Assembly: GCF_000175615.1 (NCBI RefSeq)
Contig: NZ_ACVO01000016.1
Coordinates: 106,801-170,800 of the forward strand
Reading direction: 5' to 3'
Origin: Rothia mucilaginosa ATCC 25296
GTDB taxonomy: Bacteria; Actinomycetota; Actinomycetes; Actinomycetales; Micrococcaceae
Length of the DNA: 64,000 nt
In this document: in pieces, positions 26,637-35,662 of the stretch
How the letters are laid out: each line of letters opens with the position of its first letter
Position numbering within the stretch: the first letter of the stretch is position 1
Made by a program: the position numbers and the translations under genes
Notes under the pieces: model-generated
Told to the model about the DNA's origin: nothing
What the model saw: only the letters and a program-made list of their open reading frames with translations
The model's database searches: none

Positions 26637-27593
26637 ATGCCTTCACACACCACCGCTTTCTTCTTCCGCCTGCCGAACTTCCGTCAGCAGGGTTTCCACC
26701 AGCTGAGCTTCCGTCAGCAGAGTTTCCGTCAGCTGGGCACGAGCCTCTGCTTCTCCGGTGCGCTCGCCGCCGCCCTGGGCGGATGCGCTACCTTGAACTC
26801 CTCCCCTTCTGCTTCTGCGGAGGCTTCTTCTAAACCGACTGCGGCAAGTCACGCGACGGCGCCGGTGCTTCAGGATTCTGAGGGTTCCCGCCTGTTTACG
26901 GGTCGCGGCCCTGTTGAGGAGGCGGTTTTTGAGGGACCGGCGGCGCCCGCCTCCTATTCGTATGTGGAGTTTGAGCGTCGCGGTGAGCCGGAGGGCACGA
27001 TGAAGGTTTCGGTTTCGGACGGTTCGGGCACCACGGTTGAGGTGGTTGCTGGCGGCTCGGGTGAGGGTGCGGGCGTGTGGGTTCGTAATACGGCGAGCGC
27101 GTCGGCGCCAAGCTCTTCTAGTTCCGGTCCTTCTGGTTCCGCGAAGTCTGCCGGTGCGGTGAGTGTGCCGTATAGTTCGGCGCGTGTGACGGCTTCGACG
27201 TCGCAGTTGACTGATGATGCTGAGTGGATGGTGTCGGTTCGTACGGCGGGCGCGGATTCTTCGGGTGAGTTTGTGGCGCCTGATAGCGTGCCGCTGACGA
27301 GTCAGAGTGCGGAGGTTGGTGAGATTCAGATGCAGGGAAGCCGCGGTTTTGTGCACGATACTGTGTCGAAATCGGGCGGCGGTTCGGTTGCGGTGGAGAA
27401 CCGTTCGGATGCGAAGATGACGGTGTATTGTGCGGGTGTGGATCGTAAGGAGCGTAGTGTGCCTGCGGGTGGCCGCGTGTTTGTGGAGGATTTGGGGGTG
27501 CGTGCTTCGGCGGGTTCTCCCCTGTTTTGTGGTGTGGTGACGCCCGATAGTACTGCTAGCTGGAATGTTACGGCCCTCGGCGGCCGCGCCTAA
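26637..27593 (+). CDS. Putative lipoprotein of unknown function
   Basis: A 318-residue exported protein. I start at ATG 26637, which has GGAG seven bases upstream; the open frame before it has no signal. The N-terminus is unusual: before the hydrophobic stretch and lipobox (LAAALGGC) there are about 35 residues containing near-duplicates of FRQQ-F-QLS, reflecting a 30-bp repeat in the DNA. The mature part is Ser/Ala/Gly-rich at first, then a beta-rich domain. The last 32 bp of the gene recur after the mrr gene. The frame is divergent from the channel gene, 238 bp away, and no partner gene is seen. Confidence 0.7.
   Translation: MPSHTTAFFFRLPNFRQQGFHQLSFRQQSFRQLGTSLCFSGALAAALGGCATLNSSPSASAEASSKPTAASHATAPVLQDSEGSRLFTGRGPVEEAVFEGPAAPASYSYVEFERRGEPEGTMKVSVSDGSGTTVEVVAGGSGEGAGVWVRNTASASAPSSSSSGPSGSAKSAGAVSVPYSSARVTASTSQLTDDAEWMVSVRTAGADSSGEFVAPDSVPLTSQSAEVGEIQMQGSRGFVHDTVSKSGGGSVAVENRSDAKMTVYCAGVDRKERSVPAGGRVFVEDLGVRASAGSPLFCGVVTPDSTASWNVTALGGRA
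27562..27593 (+). repeat. Direct repeat, left copy (3' end of the lipoprotein gene)
   Basis: This 32-bp stretch starts GGAATGTTACGG and ends at the lipoprotein stop. A second copy at 28793-28824 differs at two positions; the first 22 bases are identical. The copies enclose the mrr gene. Confidence 0.9.
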
Positions 27594-27718
27594 CAGTTCG
27601 ACGTAGTACCAATAAATCCTACACAAGGGAAAACAGGTTCTCCCTACAACGATTATCTTTTGTAACAGAGGTATATTAGGAACGGACTACCCGCCGTTAT
27701 CGATCAATGGAGATACCT

Positions 27719-28708
27719 ATGACCGCTCAGTCACCCAACCATATTCAGGTTGTAGTGCCCAAGTTCTACGAGTTCATTCCGGCTATTCTGAACTACCTGG
27801 CCGACGGCCGCGAACGCAGTAATAAGGAAATCTATGCCGCCGTTGCCAAACGTTCCGCGCTCTCTCCTGACCAGATGAAGGAGCTCATGTCGAACGGTCG
27901 ACGCCTCGTGTACGTGGACCGCATTAGCTGGGGTCTCACCTACCTCAAGCAGTGGGGGGCCGTCGAATCGCCGGGCCGCGGCCGTCAGAAGATTTCAGAC
28001 GAGGGCAAGAAGCTTACCGCTCAGTATCCTCAAGGTCTCCCTTCTGAGATTGTCGCGGAGATTGTTCGCAGCGTTAAGTCGAATTCCGCCTCGGAAACCC
28101 CGGCTCAGCTGTCTAAGAGCGGCGCGAAGAATAACGCACCTAATGTAGCCCACAGCACATCCGAACCGACGAACGTAGATGAGAACACTCCCCAAGAGCT
28201 CATTGATGAGAGTATCGCTCAGCTGGAGTCCGCGCTCGTGCACGATATTTTGGAGCGCGTACGTTCCATCTCTCCTAATGCTTTTGAACAACTGGTGATA
28301 GATATTCTGCTTGCCATGGGATACGGCGGTGCCGAAGAGCGTGGTATTGTCACTCAGGCATCCCGCGATGGCGGTATCGATGGAGTTATCGACCAAGACG
28401 CACTAGGCCTGTCAAAGATTTACGTTCAGGCCAAGCGATACGGTGAAAAGAACACCGTAGGCCGACCGGCTATCCAGGAGTTTGTCGGTGCGGTACATGC
28501 AGAGGGCACACAGGGTGTTTTCATCACCTCGAGCTCTTTCACCACCGATGCTCGAGATTTCGCCAAGAAGCTCAGCGGCAGCACCTCAGTGGTCCTGGTG
28601 GATGGTGATCAGCTGGCCCGTCTTATGGTGAAGTATGGTATCGGTGTGCAGGTGGAACGAACCTACACCATCAAGAGGATTGACGAGGACTTCTTCGACG
28701 AAGCCTAA
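27719..28708 (+). CDS. mrr: Mrr-type (type IV) restriction endonuclease
   Basis: A 329-residue nuclease that would cut modified foreign DNA. An N-terminal winged-helix Mrr_N domain covers residues 1-110 (ILNYLADG..SNKEIYAAV, ISWGLTYLKQWGAV). The catalytic domain follows: FEQLVIDILLAMGYGG at about 189-204, the catalytic aspartate in GGIDGVIDQD (D221), and QAK at 237-239, the Mrr_cat variant of PD-(D/E)XK. A low-complexity linker separates them. The start ATG at 27719 has GGAG six bases upstream; an ATG at 27707 is less likely. It sits in a cassette bounded by 32-bp repeats and is followed by its own terminator. Confidence 0.94.
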   Translation: MTAQSPNHIQVVVPKFYEFIPAILNYLADGRERSNKEIYAAVAKRSALSPDQMKELMSNGRRLVYVDRISWGLTYLKQWGAVESPGRGRQKISDEGKKLTAQYPQGLPSEIVAEIVRSVKSNSASETPAQLSKSGAKNNAPNVAHSTSEPTNVDENTPQELIDESIAQLESALVHDILERVRSISPNAFEQLVIDILLAMGYGGAEERGIVTQASRDGGIDGVIDQDALGLSKIYVQAKRYGEKNTVGRPAIQEFVGAVHAEGTQGVFITSSSFTTDARDFAKKLSGSTSVVLVDGDQLARLMVKYGIGVQVERTYTIKRIDEDFFDEA

Positions 28709-28719
28709 ACGTTACACAA

Positions 28720-28764
28720 GCGTGGGGTGGAAAGCATGTAGCTTTCTGCCTCACGCTTTCTTTT
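28720..28764 (+). terminator. Intrinsic terminator of mrr
   Basis: GCGTGGGGTGGAAAGC pairs with GCTTTCTGCCTCACGC, with small mismatches, around a 5-base loop. It is followed by TTTCTTTT. It starts 12 bp after the mrr stop. Confidence 0.85.
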
Positions 28765-28792
28765 GGGTTAGCCGCCTTTTTGGTTAGCCACA

Positions 28793-28824
28793 GGAATGTT
28801 ACGGCCCTCGGCGGGCGTGCCTAA
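28793..28824 (+). repeat. Direct repeat, right copy of the lipoprotein gene end
   Basis: It matches 27562-27593 at 30 of 32 positions, including the CCTAA with the stop codon. It lies just past the mrr terminator and is not part of any gene here. Confidence 0.9.
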
Positions 28825-29063
28825 GGGCAGCCGCGGCGTTCAGAATGTGACGGGTGCGCCTCCGTAGGCCCGGGCGTATTCCCCCGGAAAACCAGCAAAT
28901 ACGCAGCAAAAACGCCCATCGGCACGGTGTATGACCCACCCCCTTTATGGTGACAAGTAGTCGCCAAGCTTAGCCATAGCTAACAGGAAAAGACGGTGTT
29001 CAAGAGCAGATACTGGAATAAGGACAGCATTCACACACCTGTCACCAGTAAGGAAGCAAGATC

Positions 29064-31970
29064 ATGACCGTCGTGTCAAATACGTCCGAAGCACTCAAGT
29101 CCCCCTACGAGGACACCCTCAACCGTCTACTTTCCGATGCACGCGCAGAAGCCGTCGAATCCAGCGTCTCCGAACTCGAACGCCTCGCTATTGCACACGA
29201 CGCATCCCACTACCTGCTCGTGCCCGCCGGCCTGGTCCGCCCCGACTCCGCCGAAGACGTCGCAAACATCTTCCGCGCAGCCGGCGACCTCGGCCTGCCG
29301 CTCACTTTCCGCTCCGGCGGCACCTCCCTCTCCGGCCAGTCCAGCGGTGACGGCCTGATGGTCGACACCCGCCGCCACTTCAAGAAGATCGAGGTCCTTG
29401 AAGACGGCAAGAAGGTGCGCGTGCAGCCCGGCGCGACCATCATGATGGTCAACAACTACCTGGCACCCTACGGCTACAAGCTTGGCCCCGACCCGGCATC
29501 CTGGTCCGCCTGCACCATCGGTGGCGTGGTCGCTAACAACTCCTCCGGTATGTCGTCGGGCACCAAGTACAACACGTACAACACCCTGGACTCCATGGTG
29601 TTCGTGCTACCCAGCGGCACCATCATCGACACCGCCGAGCCGGACGCCGACCAGAAGCTACGCTCCCTCGAACCTGAACTTCACGAGGGCCTGCTGCGCC
29701 TGCGCAAGCGCGTCACCGAGAACCCCGAATCCATGGCGAAGATCCGCCAGCAGTACTCCATGAAGAACACCATGGGTTACGGCCTGAACTCCCTGGTCGA
29801 CTTTGAAACCCCCGTGGACATTCTGCAGCACCTGCTGATTGGTTCGGAGGGTACCCTCGGCTTCGTCGCTTCGGCAACCTACCGCACCCTGCCGATTCTG
29901 AAGAACATTTCCACCGGCCTGCTCGTGTTCGACAACCTGATTGATGCTGCACGCTCCGTGCCCGAACTGGTTGCTAACAAGCTCGCTACCGTCGAGCTGA
30001 TGGACGCCACCAGTATTCGTGTGGCTCAGCGTACCGGTCAGGCTGCGGAGGCGCTCGCCGCCATTGACGTGAAGGACCACGCCGCTCTGCTGGTTGAGTT
30101 CCAGGGCAACTCCGAGCAGGAGCTGAGCGACCTTGCCGCCGCAGCCGCACCCATGTTTAAGAGCCTGCCCGTGGCATCGCCGGTGTCGATGACCAGCAAG
30201 CTGTCTGAGCGTAACGCACTGTGGGCTGCCCGCCGCGGCCTGTACACCACCGTTGCGGGTAACCGCCGCTCCGGCACTAACGCGCTGCTGGAAGACGTGG
30301 TTGTTCCTGTTGAGGTTCTGGGCAACACCTGTAGCGACCTGACCAAGCTGTTCGACGCACACGGCTACCAGGACTCCGTGATCTTCGGTCACGCGAAGGA
30401 CGGTAACATCCACTTCATGCTGAACGAGCAGTTCCGCGACCCGAAGCAGCTGGACCGCTACCGCGACTTCACCGAGGAAATGGTGCAGCTGATTCTGGGT
30501 AACGAGGGCTCGCTGAAGGCTGAGCACGGTACCGGTCGCATCATGGCTCCGTTTGTGAGCCGCCAGTTCGGTGACGAGCTCTTCGACGTGATGCGCCAGA
30601 TTAAGCGCCTCATTGACCCGAAGGGCTTCATGAACCCCGGCGTTCTGCTCGCCGAGCCGGACACCGACTACGTGACCGACCTGAAGGTCGCCGAAACCGT
30701 TGAGGAAGAAGTCGACCGCTGCGTGGAGTGCGGCTACTGTGAGCCGGTCTGCCCCTCCCGTAACCTGACTTTGACCCCCCGTAAGCGTATTGTGTTGCGC
30801 CGTGAGATTGCTGCCGCTGAGGCGAACGGCGATCACGAGCTCGCTGAGCGCCTGCGTAAGGAATACGAGTACTACGGCATTGAGACCTGTGCAGTGGACG
30901 GCATGTGCCAGACCCGCTGCCCCGTGAACATCAACACCGGTGACCTGATTCGCCGCCTGCGTTCTGAGAACCAGAACAAGCTGGCCGCTACCGGCTGGAA
31001 GGTCGCCGCACAGCAGTGGGGCATCATGGATAAGGTTGCCGGTAAGTCCCTGACTGTGGCTAAGAAGCTGCCGTTCCTCGTGGTGCACGGTACCACCAAC
31101 ATTGCCCGTAAGGTCATGGGCGACGACATGGTTCCTTCCTACAAGAAGGACCTGCCGGTCGGTGGCCCGGCACGTAAGCCGCACAAGGACGCAACCGCTG
31201 AGATTGTGTTCTTCCCCGCCTGCGTGAACTCCATGTTCGGCGGCGTGGACGGCGACGGTAAGCACGACCCGGTCAACGCAACCCAGGCGTTCATCCGCCT
31301 GTGCGAGCGTACCGGCGTGAAGTACCGCATCCCCGACAATATTGGTGAGATGTGCTGCTCCACCCCGTGGAAGTCGAAGGGCTTCACCGACGGCTACTCG
31401 ATCATGAGCGACCGCGTGCTGAAGTCCCTGTGGGAGGCTACTGACGGTGGCCGCCTGCCGGTCGTGTGTGACGCTTCGTCCTGTACTGAGGGCCTTGAGG
31501 TGATGCGTGAGAAGGTTATTAAGGCGCTTGAGCACAAGATCGTGAACGGCCTGAAGCCGGGCGAGCCGGACTACTCGCGTCTGCGCATGTACGACGCGGT
31601 GCAGTTCGCCGCCGATAACATGCTGGACAAGCTGACCGTGTCCGCTCCCCTGCCGTCGGTTGCACTGCACCCGACCTGCTCCATGACTCACCTGGGCACT
31701 CAGCCTGCGTTTGAGAAGATTGCGAACGCGATGAGTGACGATGTGTACGTGCCGAAGCACTGGGGTTGCTGTGGTTACGCGGGTGACCGCGGTATGCTGC
31801 ACCCGGAGCTGACGGCGAGCGCTACGGAGGCTGAGGCTTCTGAGCTGAGCGAGCAGAAGCAGTTCGCCGCATACATTTCGGCGAACCGCACCTGCGAGCA
31901 GGGTATGACCGAGGCAACCGGCCACAGCTACCAGAACGTGCTGCAGCTGCTCGAACGCACCACCCGCTAA
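29064..31970 (+). CDS. FAD/Fe-S D-lactate dehydrogenase (Dld-II-like) or related 2-hydroxyacid oxidase
   Basis: A 968-residue respiratory-type enzyme. The N-terminal half is an FAD_binding_4 domain (LGLPLTFRSGGTSLSGQ, ACTIGGVVANNSSGM) with an FAD-oxidase C-terminal domain ending in EHGTGR. Then come two 4Fe-4S motifs, CVECGYCEPVC near residue 552 and CAVDGMCQTRC near 609, and C-terminal CCG domains (FFPACVNSMFG, CCGYAGDRG near 902). This three-part order and length match Dld-II-type quinone-linked D-lactate dehydrogenases. Glycolate or another 2-hydroxyacid is possible. It is transcribed alone and ends at a strong terminator. Confidence 0.9.
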   Translation: MTVVSNTSEALKSPYEDTLNRLLSDARAEAVESSVSELERLAIAHDASHYLLVPAGLVRPDSAEDVANIFRAAGDLGLPLTFRSGGTSLSGQSSGDGLMVDTRRHFKKIEVLEDGKKVRVQPGATIMMVNNYLAPYGYKLGPDPASWSACTIGGVVANNSSGMSSGTKYNTYNTLDSMVFVLPSGTIIDTAEPDADQKLRSLEPELHEGLLRLRKRVTENPESMAKIRQQYSMKNTMGYGLNSLVDFETPVDILQHLLIGSEGTLGFVASATYRTLPILKNISTGLLVFDNLIDAARSVPELVANKLATVELMDATSIRVAQRTGQAAEALAAIDVKDHAALLVEFQGNSEQELSDLAAAAAPMFKSLPVASPVSMTSKLSERNALWAARRGLYTTVAGNRRSGTNALLEDVVVPVEVLGNTCSDLTKLFDAHGYQDSVIFGHAKDGNIHFMLNEQFRDPKQLDRYRDFTEEMVQLILGNEGSLKAEHGTGRIMAPFVSRQFGDELFDVMRQIKRLIDPKGFMNPGVLLAEPDTDYVTDLKVAETVEEEVDRCVECGYCEPVCPSRNLTLTPRKRIVLRREIAAAEANGDHELAERLRKEYEYYGIETCAVDGMCQTRCPVNINTGDLIRRLRSENQNKLAATGWKVAAQQWGIMDKVAGKSLTVAKKLPFLVVHGTTNIARKVMGDDMVPSYKKDLPVGGPARKPHKDATAEIVFFPACVNSMFGGVDGDGKHDPVNATQAFIRLCERTGVKYRIPDNIGEMCCSTPWKSKGFTDGYSIMSDRVLKSLWEATDGGRLPVVCDASSCTEGLEVMREKVIKALEHKIVNGLKPGEPDYSRLRMYDAVQFAADNMLDKLTVSAPLPSVALHPTCSMTHLGTQPAFEKIANAMSDDVYVPKHWGCCGYAGDRGMLHPELTASATEAEASELSEQKQFAAYISANRTCEQGMTEATGHSYQNVLQLLERTTR

Positions 31971-31999
31971 CGGGTTGAGCGCATAAGCTGACGAAAGAA

Positions 32000-32041
32000 G
32001 GGACCCGGCGGGCTATCTTATGTGATAGTCCGCCGGGTCCC
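32000..32041. terminator. Bidirectional terminator between convergent genes
   Basis: GGGACCCGGCGGGCTATC pairs with GATAGTCCGCCGGGTCCC around a 6-base loop, with one mismatch. It serves the D-lactate dehydrogenase gene on the plus strand and the small membrane-protein gene on the minus strand. Confidence 0.85.
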
Positions 32042-32048
32042 TCGCTAA

Positions 32049-32633
32049 TCATTTATTTTTGAACGACCACATTCCGCTAAATATCGCAATAAATGCAAGT
32101 GGTATATACACTACATAAACCCCTATATACAACATCAGCACAAGCATGCTCTCCAATACTTCAGAACGCGACTTCTTATCCCGTAAACATGTCGGATTCT
32201 GCTCTGAAAAAGATAAAGCCGCCAGAAAAATTAAAGAAAAAATCCCCAGAAAATTAAATGCATGAAAATCCCACAACGTAAACACCCATAGCGTAAAGGC
32301 TACAATCTGCAGCCCTCCACTCCTGATCTGCTTCATGGAAATAGCACTAACAAACATGCATATCCATCCAAAAATACAAATTATACTCTGCGACCCGGAC
32401 AAGGGTTCTTGCTGAAGGAAAGTAGCAACATCGGCAACTGGCTTAGCTAGAGCGTCAAAATGAACCCATTCAAGAAATTTTGAAATACCCATGAGGCCGC
32501 TCAGTCCTGTATGGTTCCAGAGAGAGTAAATTACCGACATAGAGTAAGCAGATACGAAAACGCAGAAAGCTTTCGAGAAAAGGTTTTTGTCTGCTATATA
32601 TTTTGCTGTGGTTTCCATATTAATAGCCACCAA
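32049..32633 (-). CDS. Small integral membrane protein of unknown function
   Basis: A 194-residue protein with several predicted membrane helices (KAFCVFVSAYSMSVIYSLW, SIICIFGWICMFVSAI, FNFLGIFSLIFLAALSF, LVLMLYIGVYVVYIPLAFIA). No family was recognised. The start is GTG 32633, with GAGGAG six bases upstream; a later in-frame ATG at 32618 is weaker. AT-rich base use unlike the core neighbours, and position in a variable stretch, suggest foreign origin. Confidence 0.6.
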   Translation of the reverse strand: MVAINMETTAKYIADKNLFSKAFCVFVSAYSMSVIYSLWNHTGLSGLMGISKFLEWVHFDALAKPVADVATFLQQEPLSGSQSIICIFGWICMFVSAISMKQIRSGGLQIVAFTLWVFTLWDFHAFNFLGIFSLIFLAALSFSEQNPTCLRDKKSRSEVLESMLVLMLYIGVYVVYIPLAFIAIFSGMWSFKNK

Positions 32634-32672
32634 ATTCTCCTCATAGAAATTCTTGAACGATAGCGCAGATAT

Positions 32673-32939
32673 TTATATATCTGTATTGAAAAGGCGGGCG
32701 CGAAGCTCCCCGTCAGCCTCTGTCACGATAATGACCGGTTTACCGCCCGCAACCTTGCGTGCACGGTCGAGTACGTCAGCCTCATCTTCGCCGGGAGCAA
32801 CGGGGATAACATGGCACTCCCCTCCCGCCTTCTGCGCAGCGAGCGCAACAAGTGCCTTGTGTTCCGGGTTTCGGCGAGCAGACAGGTTGAAGCGTCCCGC
32901 GATGCGAGCTCGTTCTTTCATCACTTCAATGCTTGCCAT
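32673..32939 (-). CDS. Small hypothetical protein
   Basis: An 88-residue protein with AAAGGA about 8 bases before its ATG. The predicted fold alternates helices and strands: ALVALAAQKAGGECHVIPVAP, then KVAGGKPVIIVTEADGEL. No family was recognised. Codon use looks like that of core genes. It lies upstream of the membrane protein gene on the same strand and may be co-transcribed with it. Confidence 0.55.
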   Translation of the reverse strand: MASIEVMKERARIAGRFNLSARRNPEHKALVALAAQKAGGECHVIPVAPGEDEADVLDRARKVAGGKPVIIVTEADGELRARLFNTDI

Positions 32940-33073
32940 TCTTCAATCCTTTCAAATGCGCCTTCTACGATAAAGGCTGCTACTTCTTCATGAACCAAAC
33001 TTTGCTTCCCGAAGAACCTGGCAGGCTATCCAATCGGATGACCCGCCGGGCCTGTTTTCGTCTGTCGCAGCAT

Positions 33074-33229
33074 CTATTTTCGACTATTAAATAGTCCAAT
33101 AATCAATACTGCTATTGAGATGCCATAGAGAATTCCAAGCACCAGGTCGCTGACATTTGACACTACATTCAAGATAATTGCCAGGATCAAGAACAGCATC
33201 CCGACAGGAACATACTTATTCGACTTCAT
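33074..33229 (-). CDS. Small membrane protein, 51 residues
   Basis: A short gene that starts at ATG 33229, with GAGGGAG about 11 bases upstream, and stops at 33074. It reads MKSNKYVPVG, then two hydrophobic stretches (MLFLILAIILNVVS and LGILYGISIAVLIIGLF), and a basic end NSRK. This looks like a two-helix membrane peptide. An imperfect hairpin lies after the stop (about 33030-33057). No family was recognised. It could be a toxin-like peptide, but there is no evidence beyond size and hydrophobicity. Confidence 0.5.
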   Translation of the reverse strand: MKSNKYVPVGMLFLILAIILNVVSNVSDLVLGILYGISIAVLIIGLFNSRK

Positions 33230-33758
33230 ACGCTCGTGCTCCCTCAATAATCAATAGCGATACATCATTTTCAGGACCATCCAGCTACCCTTTTTCTGAA
33301 TGACTATGGACGTTCGCCTTACTACCACGCTAGCACTCTGGAGCTAAAAACTCCCCTCACAACACAACTTTATGCACCCAACCGCACTCCCCCATCCTCG
33401 CCCCCTCAAGACGCACAAAAAACCACCCCCTCCGCAGCTTGTCGCCGCAAAGGGGGGGTGGTTTCTATATATCTGTATACAGATTCAGTGCAGATCCGCC
33501 ACCTGAAACTAACAGTTGTTAGACGCACCGACGATCCCACATCTTTACCTCAACTACCTATACACTGAATGACAACGACCTCTCAACACATCTATATGGC
33601 TATGAACGAAAAGCAGTCAAACTATTTAGTCAGTTGGGATATATTTTTACAGCCCTTCAAATACTTAAACCTATTAAATTAATAGTATTGTAAATAATCA
33701 TAGGATCCCCAATAGATTATTGCCAAATAAACTAGTAGACCCACACTCATCTAAGGCA
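33230..33758. other. AT-rich region between the small membrane gene and the AIPR gene
   Basis: About 530 bp. It includes the left terminator-type direct repeat (33417-33471). The rest, particularly 33480-33758, shows no gene with a ribosome-binding site; the open frame at 33720-33962 is antisense to the AIPR gene. Confidence 0.55.
33417..33471. repeat. Left copy of a terminator-like direct repeat enclosing the AIPR gene
   Basis: About 55 bp whose ends pair (AAACCACCCCC with GGGGGTGGTTT) to form a hairpin. It is nearly identical to 35663-35714: the inner 30 bases are exact, with one extra C and two extra G in this copy. Confidence 0.9.
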
Positions 33759-35606
33759 TTAGACAATTTTTATTTTTTCCTTATCGATCTCTGCTTCAAT
33801 TTCACTATCCAGGAATTCTTTAAACTCTTTAGAAATAAGTACACGATAGTTAATCTTTCGACCAACATCACCATTTTTAACCTCTTCCTCATTCTTTTTA
33901 CCTTCTTCTTCATTCTTTTTATTAATATATTTTTGAACCCGAGAATCCAAGAAGTCCTCTAAGTAATTAATGGTTTTAATTTGCAAACCCCCTACTTTAA
34001 ATTTATTTCCAACATAAATTGTATAGAGTTTTCGCTGAACACTTTTAACCCCCTTTTCTTCATAATAATCCGACACCTTAAAATAAAAGTCTATATACTC
34101 TTTCACATTTTTAAAATCCAGGCCATCATGAAAAATCGACTTATAGTCTTTTCCAAACAATGCTCGCTTATTGTTACTAGCTTTACCTGGTTCACCGCGC
34201 ATAATTGCCATAAGTATTTGAGCCGCTAACTCCATGTTTATATCACGATACCCGGAGAAAGATTCAGACTTTCCACTTTTTCGCACGTAATTATATTGAA
34301 ATTGCCTCAAATAATAATGCAGTGAAATTTGAATGGGATCATTAGCATGCAGATCAGCCGGCTTGATAGAATTCTGACTATTTGTATATTTCGCAATTTC
34401 GGCGCCTAATGAATATTCAAGCTCCTCCTTCTCCCCTTCAGGTTTTGCCAATCCCACCGAGTAGGCACGGACAAGAACGAAAGAATTTTTTAACGACTCT
34501 ATCTTTTTACCAGTCTTATCCTCAGAATTCTCAATATATTCATAGACTGAGTTTAGAGTTTGACCACCATTAACAATTTGAAAATTCTCCAAAGTGATAG
34601 TACTAACATCAGATGGCATATTCGCTCTCGAATTAACACTATCCGCAATAATTGTAATTCCGTTATTATATGCAAAAAATCTATCTCCGCTTTCTCGAAT
34701 TGTATCAATTATGTCTTTATTATATTTAGTGCGACCTAAGTAATTTCTAACATTGTCCTCCAATAGAGATTTATCCATTTCTATTTTATTCAAATCATCA
34801 ATATTTATTTCGGCTACTTCTTCCCCTTCTTCTCCTTCAAGCAGTCGATAGGCTTGATTAGTACAAGTTATTCTCATCAGCTCGAATAGGGATGCAATGA
34901 AGATACACGATTTACCCAGCTTTTCTCCAGTAGTTTCATATTCAATTACCTGATCTTTTTTAACTTGAATAACTGCCGACGTATTCCGTGGGTCATTGGT
35001 AATTCTGTTCACGATATCCTCTAAACACATCTCAGTTACTTTATATTCTTCAAATCCACTAAATATATTTTTATTTGCTCGAATATTATTATTCGAGACA
35101 AAATATATTTCTATGGTGGATACAGGCTTCCCATCCATTAATTTCTTAATATTTTTAATAGCTCGTGAAGAGTATTCATATTCTGGGTCCTCTTCAATCT
35201 TGGCCAAGCGCTCGCTACTAATGTGGTTAATAAATTTCACCGTCGAATTAACATCATCTTCAGTTAGCGATCCTTTTGACCTATAGTTATCTTTATATTT
35301 AAAGTTAAAAAGACTAATTTTATACCCATCACCATCTTTTTTTATATGGTAAGCATCCACTCCAAGATCATTTTTATTAGGATTACCTGTGGTCCTTCGA
35401 ATATAATCGGTGTCAATAATCATATCTGATATTTCTTTAATATCCTTGACACCAGTAATACTACTTAATATAAAGAAATAGAATCCTAGACGCTCTCTAT
35501 CCTTGGTGGCTATTTCTTCTATATTCTTAAATATTCCAGATTTCTCCGCATTATTGTATGCTTCGAGGCTAGCTTTTTCAACAATTCGATAATTGCTTAT
35601 AGTCAT
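33759..35606 (-). CDS. AIPR-family (abortive phage infection) protein
   Basis: A 615-residue protein. The AIPR signature is clear: FFAYNNGITII at about 310-320 and FQIVNGGQTLNS at 342-353. A separate N-terminal part has LGVDAYHIKKD and ISLFNFKYK (81-105), which may be a diverged PD-(D/E)XK nuclease fold; this is tentative. AIPR proteins are described as abortive-infection effectors against phages. I start at ATG 35606, with GGGAG seven bases upstream, not at 35636. Base use is strikingly AT-rich compared with all core neighbours, pointing to horizontal transfer. The gene lies between two copies of a terminator-like repeat, with no integrase seen. Confidence 0.88.
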   Translation of the reverse strand: MTISNYRIVEKASLEAYNNAEKSGIFKNIEEIATKDRERLGFYFFILSSITGVKDIKEISDMIIDTDYIRRTTGNPNKNDLGVDAYHIKKDGDGYKISLFNFKYKDNYRSKGSLTEDDVNSTVKFINHISSERLAKIEEDPEYEYSSRAIKNIKKLMDGKPVSTIEIYFVSNNNIRANKNIFSGFEEYKVTEMCLEDIVNRITNDPRNTSAVIQVKKDQVIEYETTGEKLGKSCIFIASLFELMRITCTNQAYRLLEGEEGEEVAEINIDDLNKIEMDKSLLEDNVRNYLGRTKYNKDIIDTIRESGDRFFAYNNGITIIADSVNSRANMPSDVSTITLENFQIVNGGQTLNSVYEYIENSEDKTGKKIESLKNSFVLVRAYSVGLAKPEGEKEELEYSLGAEIAKYTNSQNSIKPADLHANDPIQISLHYYLRQFQYNYVRKSGKSESFSGYRDINMELAAQILMAIMRGEPGKASNNKRALFGKDYKSIFHDGLDFKNVKEYIDFYFKVSDYYEEKGVKSVQRKLYTIYVGNKFKVGGLQIKTINYLEDFLDSRVQKYINKKNEEEGKKNEEEVKNGDVGRKINYRVLISKEFKEFLDSEIEAEIDKEKIKIV

Positions 35607-35662
35607 ATAAGTCTCCCAACTTAAAGGAACTTCCATGAAAAATGTACTTACTAACTTATTTT

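Larger units (their letters stand above)
27594..28824. mobile_element. Putative mrr defence cassette bounded by duplicated gene-end sequence
   Basis: About 1.2 kb between the two 32-bp copies contains only the mrr gene, its leader and its terminator. I see no integrase or inverted ends. The arrangement looks like insertion at the 3' end of the lipoprotein gene that restored the gene end, in the way integrating elements use the ends of tRNA or other genes. This is inferred from the repeats alone. Confidence 0.5.
28709..29063. other. Intergenic region between mrr and the D-lactate dehydrogenase gene
   Basis: About 355 bp. It contains the mrr terminator, the right repeat copy and the leader of the downstream gene with AAGGAAGCAAG before its ATG. 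No other gene was seen. Confidence 0.6.

Noticed and set aside
26643..27626. Minus-strand open frame of 327 codons over the lipoprotein gene
   Set aside because: The product is an Arg/Thr-rich string without motifs. The plus-strand frame has a ribosome-binding site and a lipobox.
29658..31925. Minus-strand open frame of 755 codons
   Set aside because: Antisense to the D-lactate dehydrogenase gene, whose domains are clear. Long antisense frames are expected in high-GC coding DNA.
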